Source: Rhodoferax sp.
GTDB lineage: Bacteria; Pseudomonadota; Gammaproteobacteria; Burkholderiales; Burkholderiaceae_C
NCBI GenBank assembly: GCA_026785765.1
Contig: JAJAZK010000600.1
Coordinates: 1 to 6,490, forward strand
Direction: 5' to 3'
Length of the DNA: 6,490 nucleotides
The notes under the pieces were generated by a model. That model did no database searches. It was not told where the DNA came from and saw nothing but the letters and a program-made list of their open reading frames with translations. How positions within the stretch are numbered: the first letter of the stretch is position 1; the number at the start of each line of letters is the position of its first letter. The position numbers and the translations under genes are program-made. Positions 1 to 6,490 of this stretch are shown piece by piece.

Positions 1-1
1 C

Positions 2-571
2 AGCGCCGGACTGGACAAGCTGCGCGCCGGCCGGTTCGACGCGGCCATTCTCGATGTCATGTTGCCCGAGATGGACGGGTTCGCGTTGTGTCGAACCATA
101 CGGAGGGACAACGACATTCCAATCATCATGCTGACGGCGCGGGGCGACGTCATGGATCGGGGCGGCGGCCGGGAACTCGGGGCCGACGACTACCTGCCCA
201 AGCCGTTCGAGCCGCGTGAACTGGTGGCGCGTCTGCAAACCGTGCTGCGGCGCAAGGGCGCCAAGGTATCTGGGCAGCGGCTGGTTTTCGAGGGTCTGGA
301 ACTCGACCTGGACAAACACCTGGTGCTGCGCCAAGGTTCGCCGGTCGAACTGACGGGCACCGAGTTCGCCTTGTTGTCGCTGCTTGCGCGCTCCCCTGGC
401 ACCGTGTTTTCGCGCGACGACATTCTCAACCACCTGCGCGGCCATGAGGCTGATCTCTACACCCGTGCAGTGGACATCGTGGTGAGCCGTCTACGCAAGA
501 AGCTCGAACCACTGGATTGCATCAAGACGCTGCGCAATGCGGGTTACGCACTGGCGGTCGGCCGTGCCTGA
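2..571 (+). CDS. OmpR/PhoB-family DNA-binding response regulator (5' end cut off)
   Basis: This is the transcriptional output half of a two-component system: a receiver domain phosphorylated by a partner kinase, followed by a winged-helix DNA-binding domain. The reading frame is open from base 2, so the true start and the N-terminal acidic pair lie outside the window. The ATG at 59 is internal, because the phosphoacceptor Asp (codon 53-55, in ILDVMLPEMDG) lies just upstream of it. The conserved Thr (IIMLTAR) and Lys (YLPKPFEP) follow, as expected for a receiver. The C-terminal ~95 residues match the Trans_reg_C fold: ELTGTEFALLSLLARSPG, then the recognition-helix region TRAVDIVVSRLRKKLE and the closing wing IKTLRNAGYALA. 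The alpha-4 segment reads DRGGGREL where the family usually has a DRVxGLEL-like helix (see findings). The stop overlaps the start region of the kinase gene, so the two are very likely co-transcribed. The regulon cannot be read from the sequence. Confidence 0.95.
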   Translation, partial: SAGLDKLRAGRFDAAILDVMLPEMDGFALCRTIRRDNDIPIIMLTARGDVMDRGGGRELGADDYLPKPFEPRELVARLQTVLRRKGAKVSGQRLVFEGLELDLDKHLVLRQGSPVELTGTEFALLSLLARSPGTVFSRDDILNHLRGHEADLYTRAVDIVVSRLRKKLEPLDCIKTLRNAGYALAVGRA

Positions 572-1889
572 TCGGGGCCGTTACCGCTGGCATCAGCTTG
601 CACGCTCGGCGTTGCGGCGCTCCTTGCGCTTGCGGCTGATTCTGGTGTTCTGGTTGCTCGCGCTGGTGATGGCCGCGGTGTTCCTGGGCGGCACGCAACG
701 TGCGCTTGGCGTGGGCTGGCGCCTGGCGGCCGCGCCCTTGCTGGCCGATTATCTGGACCGGCTGGCCAGCGACATCGGCAACCCGCCGAGCGTCGACCGG
801 GCGCAGACGCTGGTGCGGAGCCTGCCGTTGAGCCTGCGTATCAGCGGGCCGGTGGTCCAGTGGTCATCGGACGGCTGGCGCGATTCCAGGCGCTGGGGAG
901 CGGCAGACGAGAACCACAGTGACTATGGCCCACATTTGCTGGAACGCCGAACGGCAGACGGTCACCGCATCGAATTCGGCCTGGGCGAGATGGCCTGGAG
1001 AAGCCAGCCGCGCCTGATTGGCTGGGTCACGCTGTTGCTGCTGCTGCTGATGACGGCTGTGGTGTACGCCTATGTGCGGTACTTGTTGCGCCCGCTTGAT
1101 GACATACGCGCTGGCGCGAAACGATTCGGCGCTGGCGAATTCGGTCAGCCCATCACGGCGCGTCGCCAGGATGAACTCGGCGACCTGGCGCGGCAGATCA
1201 ACACCATGGCGCAGGACCTGCATCTGATGCTGGAGGGCAAACGTGCTCTGTTGCTGGCGATCAGCCATGAACTGCGCTCACCGCTGACCCGGGCGCGTTT
1301 GAATGCTGAGCTCTTGCCCGAGGGGGCGGACACCGCGGTTGCCCGTACCGCATTGCTGCGCGACCTTGCCGAAATGCGCGACCTGATCACCGACCTGCTG
1401 GAAGGCGAACGCCTTTCGGGTGCGCATGTGGCCTTGCAGCGGGAACCGGTGGACCTGGCGATTCTGCTGGCCGAGGTTCTGGCGAGCCGGCCGGATTTCG
1501 CGGCGCTGCAGTGGGAGATCGGTGCAGCGCTGCCACTGCTGGAACTCGATGCCACGCGCATCCGCCTGGCGCTACGCAACCTGCTCGACAACGCGCTGCG
1601 CCATGGCGCAGGTGGCAATGCCGCTGCACAGGTCAGCCTGTCCGCCGATGGGGTTGCCTGTCGTATCACCGTGCGCGATTTTGGTCCCGGTGTTGGCGAG
1701 GAACAGTTGCCGCAACTGGCCCAGGCCTTCTACCGGGCTGACAGCGCGCGCCAACGCAGCACCGGCGGAGTCGGTCTGGGCTTGTACCTGTGCCGCCTGG
1801 TGGCGCAGGCGCATGGTGGCAGGTTGCTGCTGCGCAATGCCGAGCCGGGGTTGGAGGCGGTGATGGAGTTTCCGCTGCGCCCGGGGTGA
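564..1889 (+). CDS. Membrane sensor histidine kinase (HAMP-HisKA-HATPase_c), partner of the upstream regulator
   Basis: An inner-membrane sensor kinase that should autophosphorylate on His and pass the phosphate to the regulator encoded just upstream. I chose GTG 564, giving 441 aa and an 8-nt overlap (GTGCCTGA) with the regulator stop. ATG 537 (450 aa) is possible but overlaps by 35 nt; neither has a strong ribosome binding site. In 450-aa numbering: TM1 about 33-51, a periplasmic sensor region of about 105 residues, TM2 about 160-180, HAMP about 181-232, the H box AISHELRSPLTRARL with His244, the N box LRNLLDNALRH with Asn352, the G1 box RDFGPGVG (380-387) and the G2 box STGGVGLGLYL (408-418). 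All catalytic motifs are intact. The periplasmic part resembles no sensor domain I recognise, so the stimulus is unknown. The H-box style (HELRSPLTR) resembles the CpxA/RstB group, but I would not assign a symbol. A run of CTG codons at about 1031-1049 encodes the Leu-rich core of TM2. Confidence 0.95.
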   Translation: MPDRGRYRWHQLARSALRRSLRLRLILVFWLLALVMAAVFLGGTQRALGVGWRLAAAPLLADYLDRLASDIGNPPSVDRAQTLVRSLPLSLRISGPVVQWSSDGWRDSRRWGAADENHSDYGPHLLERRTADGHRIEFGLGEMAWRSQPRLIGWVTLLLLLLMTAVVYAYVRYLLRPLDDIRAGAKRFGAGEFGQPITARRQDELGDLARQINTMAQDLHLMLEGKRALLLAISHELRSPLTRARLNAELLPEGADTAVARTALLRDLAEMRDLITDLLEGERLSGAHVALQREPVDLAILLAEVLASRPDFAALQWEIGAALPLLELDATRIRLALRNLLDNALRHGAGGNAAAQVSLSADGVACRITVRDFGPGVGEEQLPQLAQAFYRADSARQRSTGGVGLGLYLCRLVAQAHGGRLLLRNAEPGLEAVMEFPLRPG

Positions 1890-1899
1890 CCGCGTGTGC

Positions 1900-2550
1900 T
1901 CAGAAGTCGGCAACGCTGTTGAAATTCAGGGCGGCTCCCGTGACGGGGTGCAGCAGTTCGAGCTGGCAGGCATGCAGCATCAGCCGGGTGTTGCCAAATG
2001 GCGGCGCCCGGCCGTACAACGTGTCGCCAACAATGGGATGGCCGATGGCGTGCAAGTGCACGCGCAGCTGGTGTGAGCGTCCGGTCACAGGTTCCAGTTC
2101 CAGACGGGTGAAGTCTTCGGAGCCTTGGTGTGCCAGTACGCGCCAACGCGTCAGACTGGCCTTGCCTGATTCCGGATCGACGACGCGGCGCGGCCTGTTC
2201 TCCCAGTCCAACGCGATCGGCAGGTCAATCACCTGCCAGCTGTCGCCCTTGGCACCAAGTTGCCCATGAACCAGTGCGACATAGCGTTTGGTCACGCTGC
2301 GTTGTGCGAACATGCGGTTGAGTTCCCTTTGCGCGCTTTTGCCGCGTGCCATCAGCATCAGGCCCGAGGTCGCCATGTCCAGCCGGTGCACGACCAGGGC
2401 GTCGGGCACGCCGCACTGGACACGGGCGCTCAAACAATCCTGCTTGTCGGCTCCGCGTCCCGGTACCGAGAGCAGGCCCGCTGGTTTCTCCAGCACGACG
2501 ATTGCATCGTCGGCATAGACCGGAACCAGCTCAGCCGACAACGTGTCCAC
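1900..2550 (-). CDS. rluA: Dual-specificity 23S rRNA/tRNA pseudouridine synthase RluA
   Basis: A cytoplasmic enzyme that isomerises uridine to pseudouridine; the E. coli orthologue acts on 23S rRNA U746 and on U32 of some tRNAs. The protein aligns from memory along its whole length with E. coli RluA (219 aa): EKPAGLLSVPGR, the catalytic block VVHRLDMATSGLMLMA (Asp58 from the chosen start), the RluA-type stretch VIDLPIALDWENRP, the uridine-binding block LEPVTGRSHQLRVHLHAIGHPIVGD, LMLHACQLELLHPVTG, and the same terminal ADF. I chose GTG 2550 (216 aa), which overlaps the upstream kinase by 20 nt. An ATG at 2589 (229 aa) would add 13 residues wholly within kinase coding sequence and overlap it by 59 nt; a TTG at 2541 is a third option. 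No start has a clear Shine-Dalgarno, so translation is probably coupled to termination of the kinase. Last gene of the minus-strand cluster; it ends 10 nt from the convergent kinase gene. Confidence 0.92.
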   Translation of the reverse strand: MDTLSAELVPVYADDAIVVLEKPAGLLSVPGRGADKQDCLSARVQCGVPDALVVHRLDMATSGLMLMARGKSAQRELNRMFAQRSVTKRYVALVHGQLGAKGDSWQVIDLPIALDWENRPRRVVDPESGKASLTRWRVLAHQGSEDFTRLELEPVTGRSHQLRVHLHAIGHPIVGDTLYGRAPPFGNTRLMLHACQLELLHPVTGAALNFNSVADF

Positions 2551-4672
2551 TGACCAGTTTTTGCACGATGTCGCACAGTTCTTCAACATCGTTTGGCTTG
2601 TGGATCAGGGCACGTGCACCTTCAGCAAACGCGCTGTGTTCAATTTCGGCCGTTACGTAGCCCGATGCCAGCGCCACCGGCAGGTCGGGTCGTACGACAC
2701 GCGCCTCGCGCAGCAGATCCACACCGCAAAAACCTGGCATGTTGTAGTCGGTTACCAGCAGATCGAAGTCTTGCGACCGCTCACGCAGCGCGACCGACGC
2801 CAGATGTGGGTCGGTGAATGAACTGACCCGGAAACCCTTGCAGGTAAGTACCCGCTCAACCAGGAACACCAGCGCCTCGTCGTCGTCGACGTACATCACA
2901 TGTTTACCGTTGCCCCGTACGTTATCCGGAAAGCTGACTTCCAGCTGCACGGTTTCATCGGGCGCGTCAACTGGCGGAAAGTACAGGGTGAAGACGCTGC
3001 CCGTGCCGGGTGCGCTTTTGACGCCAACCGAGCCCTGATGCGTGCGCATGATCCCGTGCACCACAGCAAGCCCCAGTCCAGTACCATGACCTACCGGTTT
3101 GGTCGTGAAGAATGGCTCGAAAATGCGCTCCATGGTGGTCGGGCTGATGCCGGTGCCGGTATCGCGCACCGCCAGGGTGACATGGTGGCCGCGCGAGATG
3201 CCGCGGCGCTCTTCCTTCAGTGACCGGTTGTAGGTGCTTCCGAGTTCCACGCTGATGACACCGCGCTCGCTGCCAATAGCGTGCATGGCATTGGTGCACA
3301 GATTGAGCAATGCTTGTTCGACCTGGGTCGGATCGGCCATAACCGCTGGCACCTGTTTGTCGATGCGCACCTGAAGGTCGATCGACGGCGGTAATGTCAC
3401 TTTCAGCAGACGTGTCGTTTCGTGCACGACCTCGGGCAAATGGATGGCGCTGCGTTTGGGTGTTTCGTTGCGACTGAAGGTCAGAATCTGGCGCACCAGG
3501 TCGCGCGCCCGGCGACCGGCCTTTTCGATCTCGAGCAGGCTCGTTATCGCGGGGGACTGGGCTCCGGCGTCCTGCTTCGCCAGTTCCACGTTGCCCAGGA
3601 TGGCGCCCAGGATATTGTTGAAGTCGTGCGCGATGCCGCCGGCCATGGTACCGACAGCCTGCATCTTCTGCGATTCGCGCAATTGCGACTCGAGCACATT
3701 GCGCTGCGTTTCGATTTTCTTGCGCGCGGTCAGGTCGCGTGCGAACACGGTGATGATGTCGCCGTCCAGGCGATGCTCAAACGACACACTCACTTCGACT
3801 GCCAGCGGCTTGCCGCTGCTGGTGAGGCCCTCCATTTCGCCCAGTTGCGCGTGCGTGGACAACTGGGTGTAGGACAGGGTTTGCACTGCGTCTGGCAGGA
3901 ATCGCTCAAGCGGACTGCCCAGCGCCTGCGTTGAAGGGCACTGGAACAGGGCCGCTGCAGCCGGATTGAAGATGGTGATGGAGCGGTTGCTGTCGACACA
4001 GATGATGGCGTCGAGTGAGGAGTTGATGATGGCTGCGAGACGGTTTTCGCTCAGGTGCAGTTCCTCGTTGCGTCGGCGCAGCGCGGCGGCGCTTTCCTGC
4101 AGGGCACGCCGCTCGGCCAGCAAAGGCCCCTGATCGATGATGGCACAAATGAAATGCGCCAGTTCATCCTGAGAGTTGTCGATACGGGCGATATGCAGGT
4201 CGCCGGCAAATGTGCCTTCAGAACCGGCCTTGAATAGCACCTCGCTGGTTTCGCTGGTGCCGGTGGACTTGGCCACCGTAAAGGATTCGGATACCTGGTC
4301 CGAATGCGCCTCGCTGACCAAGGGCAGCAGGAAGTTCAGCGGCGGGTCATGTTCCTGCGGCCGGAACAGGCGCAACGCCATGGCATTGCTCTCGAGCACC
4401 ATGCCGTGTTCGTCGACCACCATCAAGGCCAGCGGCACACTGGAGAACAGGGTCAGGAAGCGCTCCGATGCGCCCTCGGCAGCGCGCTGGCTGTAACGCA
4501 GTGCCTTGTTCTGGATTTCCAGTTCGGCTTGGTAATTGCGCAGATCTTCGATCATCTGCGGCAAGCCGTACCCCTCCGTGACGACCTCCGGCAGCGTAGC
4601 GTCGTCCTGTACAAGGGCCGAAATGTTGCGAAACAATTGCCCCGGCTTGCGGCGTTGGCCGGTCTTGCTCAC
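2531..4672 (-). CDS. Soluble PAS-PAS hybrid sensor histidine kinase with C-terminal receiver
   Basis: A cytoplasmic kinase expected to autophosphorylate on His and move the phosphate to its own receiver Asp. I chose GTG 4672 (713 aa), 11 nt after the small upstream gene; the frame stays open to 4846, but that extension lies over the small gene. No good Shine-Dalgarno precedes GTG 4672, and an internal ATG at 4555 is a less likely start. In 713-aa numbering: a coiled-coil lead-in (LRNYQAELEIQNKALR, about 44-59), PAS about 70-180, a second coiled coil, PAS about 208-315, HisKA with H box GGIAHDFNNILG (His349), the N box LLNLCTNAMHA (Asn461), G1 RDTGTGIS (502-509), the catalytic-site phrase IFEPFFTTKP, G2 GHGTGLGLAV, then a receiver with acidic triplet DDD (596-598), phosphoacceptor Asp642 (LLVTDYNMP) and Lys692. 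The GGIAHDFNN type is typical of NtrB/AtoS-like and hybrid kinases. There are no transmembrane segments and no HPt or output domain, so the downstream partner and ligand are unknown. Catalytic residues look intact. Confidence 0.92.
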   Translation of the reverse strand: MSKTGQRRKPGQLFRNISALVQDDATLPEVVTEGYGLPQMIEDLRNYQAELEIQNKALRYSQRAAEGASERFLTLFSSVPLALMVVDEHGMVLESNAMALRLFRPQEHDPPLNFLLPLVSEAHSDQVSESFTVAKSTGTSETSEVLFKAGSEGTFAGDLHIARIDNSQDELAHFICAIIDQGPLLAERRALQESAAALRRRNEELHLSENRLAAIINSSLDAIICVDSNRSITIFNPAAAALFQCPSTQALGSPLERFLPDAVQTLSYTQLSTHAQLGEMEGLTSSGKPLAVEVSVSFEHRLDGDIITVFARDLTARKKIETQRNVLESQLRESQKMQAVGTMAGGIAHDFNNILGAILGNVELAKQDAGAQSPAITSLLEIEKAGRRARDLVRQILTFSRNETPKRSAIHLPEVVHETTRLLKVTLPPSIDLQVRIDKQVPAVMADPTQVEQALLNLCTNAMHAIGSERGVISVELGSTYNRSLKEERRGISRGHHVTLAVRDTGTGISPTTMERIFEPFFTTKPVGHGTGLGLAVVHGIMRTHQGSVGVKSAPGTGSVFTLYFPPVDAPDETVQLEVSFPDNVRGNGKHVMYVDDDEALVFLVERVLTCKGFRVSSFTDPHLASVALRERSQDFDLLVTDYNMPGFCGVDLLREARVVRPDLPVALASGYVTAEIEHSAFAEGARALIHKPNDVEELCDIVQKLVSGHVVG

Positions 4673-4683
4673 AACGATCAGGC

Positions 4684-4824
4684 TTATTTCTTGAGTTTGC
4701 CGCGCACCGGAACCACCGTCGTCACTGTTGGACGTACCGCGTCGGGCGACACCGATTTGGGCGGCGATGTGTCCTTTTTCGGCTTCCTGGTTTCCTTGTT
4801 GCTCTTTTGTTGTCCTTTGGCCAT
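4684..4824 (-). CDS. Small basic Lys/Pro-rich protein, 46 aa, MAKGQ-type hypothetical
   Basis: Encodes 46 residues starting MAKGQQKSNKETRKPKK and ending VRGKLKK. It has 10 Lys and 3 Arg against 3 acidic residues, several Pro, and no hydrophobic segment, signal peptide or Cys, so it is likely cytoplasmic and largely disordered. The start is well supported: AGGAG sits 6 nt before the ATG, the best ribosome binding site in the window. Another ATG at 4872 in the same frame would place coding sequence across the terminator and the ribosome binding site, and is rejected. From memory, short proteins with this MAKGQ..SNKE.KKPKK opening recur in betaproteobacterial genomes, usually annotated hypothetical; I know of no established function. 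Nucleic-acid or ribosome binding would fit the charge but is only a guess. It lies 11 nt upstream of the hybrid kinase and probably leads that operon. Confidence 0.8.
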   Translation of the reverse strand: MAKGQQKSNKETRKPKKDTSPPKSVSPDAVRPTVTTVVPVRGKLKK

Positions 4825-4830
4825 GCTGTT

Positions 4831-4835
4831 CTCCT
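4831..4835 (-). promoter_or_regulatory. Strong Shine-Dalgarno of the small basic protein gene
   Basis: Read on the minus strand, AGGAG is followed by the 6-nt spacer AACAGC and then ATG at 4824. It decides the start of the 46-aa gene and argues that this frame, not the overlapping N-terminal extension of the kinase frame, is the one translated here. Confidence 0.85.
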
Positions 4836-4857
4836 GAAGTGGGCAAAAACGGGTTGT

Positions 4858-4887
4858 AAAAACCGGACGCAAGCGGCTGGTTGCGTC
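4858..4887 (-). terminator. Intrinsic (rho-independent) terminator of ushA
   Basis: On the minus strand a perfect 7-bp stem, GACGCAA pairing with TTGCGTC (4866-4872 and 4881-4887), encloses the 8-nt loop CCAGCCGC. After three bases (CGG) comes TTTTT (4858-4862). The stem begins 23 nt beyond the ushA stop codon, the correct position and orientation to end the ushA transcript. The stem is short, with three GC pairs that could be offset by the CGG before the T run, so termination may be partial. The plus-strand reading has no T run, so it should work in one direction only. Confidence 0.7.
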
Positions 4888-4910
4888 ATGGTCGGCGCGG
4901 GTGCCCGGGT

Positions 4911-6490
4911 TTACCTGCGCACGATCGCGTTGCCGGGGTCAAAATCGGCCGCCTTGAGCGGGCTGTTGGCGGTGATGTATGCCCGCAACAGGTCGGCGTC
5001 GACAAATCCGGTGTCGACGAAACTTCGATGGCCGGACATGCGTGGATAACCGTCGCCGCCCGCCGCCATGAAGTTGTTGATCACCATCCGGTACATTCTG
5101 ACGGGGTCAACCGCTGCACCCTTGATACGGGCGCTGGTGACCACATTGCCGGTGATTACCAACTCGACGCCGGCGAATTGCGGGAATGCGCCGGATCCGA
5201 CACTCATCTTGGCGGCCGCATTCAGGTAGTCCATCACCTCTGCTCCGGTCAAGTCCAGCGTGACCGTGGTGTTTCCAAAAGGCTGTACCTTGAGCACATC
5301 CTTGTAGGTCAACTTGCCCGCGACAAAGGAATCGCGTACGCCACCGGCGTTGACAACCGCAAAGTCCGCTCGGGTACGGTCCATCAGCGCCCTTCCGATG
5401 AGTACCGCGAGCGACGCGGGTCTGCTACGTACTATTGCACGGTCACCTTCGAGGCGGCCGTCGGTGGAGCCAATCTCGACCAGCAGTTTCTGCTGGCCGA
5501 ACTCCTGGAACGGCTTGAGCAACTCGAGCATTTCCTTGTCTTCGGCAATCTCGGCCGTGTAATTCACCATGGAGGTCTTGCCATCCGCAGCCCGCACAGA
5601 CCTTTTCAGGTTGACCGGAATCAGGGCGTACTTGATGAGCTTGAAGTCGCCGTTGCGGTACTCGAAATCGGCCCGGCCTACATACTTTCCCCACTCGTGG
5701 GCCTGCACAATCCAGGTGCCGTTTTGCCGGTCCGGGCGGCATTCGGTGCCCGGTACATACTCGCGATCCAGAACGTTTTCCGCCTTCATGCAGGCCGGAT
5801 TCTGCGTATGTCCACCGACTACCAGATCGATACCGTTGACGGCCCGGGCCATCTCGACGTCGCCGACCGCCTGCGTTCCACGGTTGCCATTTTCGTAGTG
5901 CCCCATGTGGGTGGCTGCAATCACCACATCAGCCTTTTTGCGAAGTTCCGGCACTACCTTGGACGCTTCGTTGATGACGCTGCGGAATTCGATACCCTTG
6001 ATGTTGTCCGGACTCACCATCTTGAAGGTGTCTTCGGTCGTCAGGCCCATCACGCCGATGCGCAAACCCCCAAGGCTGAATACCTTGTAGGGGTCGAACA
6101 TGCGCTGCCCGCGGTCATAGATGTTCGCCGAAAGCATCGGAAACTTGGCCAGATCGCGCTGCATGCGCAAGATGTTCAGCGGCTTGTCAAACTCGTGGTT
6201 ACCAACCGCCATCGCGTCGTAACCCATCAGGTTCATGCCGCGAAAGTCTGGTACGGCGTCTTGCAGGTCCGACTCGGGAACACCGGTGTTGACGTCGCCG
6301 CCGTCCAGCAGCAGGCTATAGCCGCCGGAGCGCGTGACCTCGGCCCGGAGCTGGTCGACCAGCGTTTTGCGGGCTGCCAACCCGTATTCGCCATCGTTAT
6401 TTTTCCAGAACCGACCATGGTGGTCATTGGTATGCAGGATGGTGATCTTGTAGGTTTTGTCCTTTTCAGCACCGCCGGTCTGCAGTGAGG
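4911..6490 (-). CDS. ushA: Periplasmic 5'-nucleotidase / UDP-sugar hydrolase UshA (5' end cut off)
   Basis: UshA hydrolyses nucleoside 5'-monophosphates and UDP-sugars in the periplasm, supplying nucleosides, sugar phosphates and phosphate. The frame is open to the right edge; a TTG at 6380 is internal, since upstream codons read ILHTNDHHGRFW, the first metal-binding motif. 525 residues are visible. The signal peptide and initiator are outside. In visible numbering the two-metal site is complete: Asp22 and His24 (NDHHG), Asp65 (LLLDGGDVNTG), Asn97-His98 (GNHEFD), His194 (ATHMGHY), His227 and Gln229 (GGHTQ). The C-terminal nucleotide-binding domain keeps NAGGVRDSF, VQPFGN and NNFMAAGGDGYPR, with the Phe residues expected to stack on the base. 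The Cys pair that forms a disulfide in the E. coli enzyme is retained (NPACMKAEN and PGTECRPD), consistent with periplasmic location. Similarity to E. coli UshA runs along the whole visible length. An intrinsic terminator follows the stop. Confidence 0.95.
   Translation of the reverse strand, partial: SLQTGGAEKDKTYKITILHTNDHHGRFWKNNDGEYGLAARKTLVDQLRAEVTRSGGYSLLLDGGDVNTGVPESDLQDAVPDFRGMNLMGYDAMAVGNHEFDKPLNILRMQRDLAKFPMLSANIYDRGQRMFDPYKVFSLGGLRIGVMGLTTEDTFKMVSPDNIKGIEFRSVINEASKVVPELRKKADVVIAATHMGHYENGNRGTQAVGDVEMARAVNGIDLVVGGHTQNPACMKAENVLDREYVPGTECRPDRQNGTWIVQAHEWGKYVGRADFEYRNGDFKLIKYALIPVNLKRSVRAADGKTSMVNYTAEIAEDKEMLELLKPFQEFGQQKLLVEIGSTDGRLEGDRAIVRSRPASLAVLIGRALMDRTRADFAVVNAGGVRDSFVAGKLTYKDVLKVQPFGNTTVTLDLTGAEVMDYLNAAAKMSVGSGAFPQFAGVELVITGNVVTSARIKGAAVDPVRMYRMVINNFMAAGGDGYPRMSGHRSFVDTGFVDADLLRAYITANSPLKAADFDPGNAIVRR

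Larger units (their letters stand above)
4825..4910. other. 86-nt intergenic spacer between ushA and the small basic protein gene
   Basis: The only intergenic region of any size in the window. It holds the ushA terminator, a T-rich stretch and the Shine-Dalgarno of the next gene. If the small gene and kinase have their own promoter it must lie here or in the 3' end of ushA. I tested TTGCGT with 17-nt spacing to TTTTTG, and TACAAC as a -10, and neither is a convincing sigma-70 promoter. Read-through from ushA therefore remains possible. Confidence 0.6.

Noticed and set aside
1031..1049. Short CTG-rich repeat as a possible phase-variable microsatellite
   Set aside because: Only a few units, imperfect, and fully explained by Leu codons in the second transmembrane helix.
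1145..1669. 174-codon minus-strand frame within the membrane kinase gene
   Set aside because: Ser/Arg-rich shadow translation opposite the H-box region; no motif, and it conflicts with a clear kinase reading.
1937..1947. CCCGTGACGGG palindrome as a terminator or operator
   Set aside because: It lies in rluA coding sequence, its loop is too small for a stable hairpin, and no T run follows.
4673..4846. N-terminal extension of the hybrid kinase to ATG 4846
   Set aside because: Low-complexity residues overlie a well-supported small gene in another frame; the ATG lacks a good ribosome binding site and the kinase architecture is complete without it.
6378..6380. TTG at 6380 as the start of ushA
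   Set aside because: In-frame upstream codons encode the essential NDHHG metal-binding motif, and the frame continues to the window edge.
4881..6488. 535-codon open frame on the plus strand opposite ushA
   Set aside because: It is antisense to a gene with complete UshA motifs; its translation has no recognisable domain, and long antisense frames are expected in GC-rich coding DNA.

Overview
The window is about 6.5 kb of GC-rich, densely coding bacterial chromosome. It has six protein-coding genes and almost no intergenic space. The E. coli-like RluA and UshA orthologues, the OmpR/HisKA two-component pair and the small Lys/Pro-rich MAKG protein suggest a proteobacterium. A betaproteobacterium is my best guess, but that is inference and no rRNA or other marker is present. 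I see no mobile elements, CRISPR, tRNA, rRNA or phage genes, and no long noncoding stretch.

Layout. Left part, + strand: the 3' portion of an OmpR-family response regulator gene (cut by the left edge), overlapping its cognate membrane sensor histidine kinase. This is a classic two-gene signalling operon. Its kinase gene ends only 10 nt from the end of the convergent rluA.

Middle and right part, - strand, in order of transcription: ushA (5'-nucleotidase/UDP-sugar hydrolase, 5' end cut by the right edge), an intrinsic terminator, a 46-aa basic Lys/Pro-rich protein with a strong ribosome binding site, a soluble double-PAS hybrid histidine kinase with a C-terminal receiver domain, and rluA (23S rRNA/tRNA pseudouridine synthase). 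The last three lie 11 nt apart or overlap, so they look like one transcription unit with rluA translationally coupled to the kinase.

The genes form three functional groups: envelope sensing (RR/HK pair), periplasmic nucleotide salvage (UshA), and a cytoplasmic phosphorelay kinase co-transcribed with an RNA modification enzyme. The last association is probably one of convenience. I see no convincing undescribed multi-gene system here. The observations most worth a second look are an abnormal alpha-4 segment in the response regulator, the small basic protein hidden under a spurious N-terminal extension of the hybrid kinase, and the compact ushA terminator that may contain or abut the promoter of the next operon.
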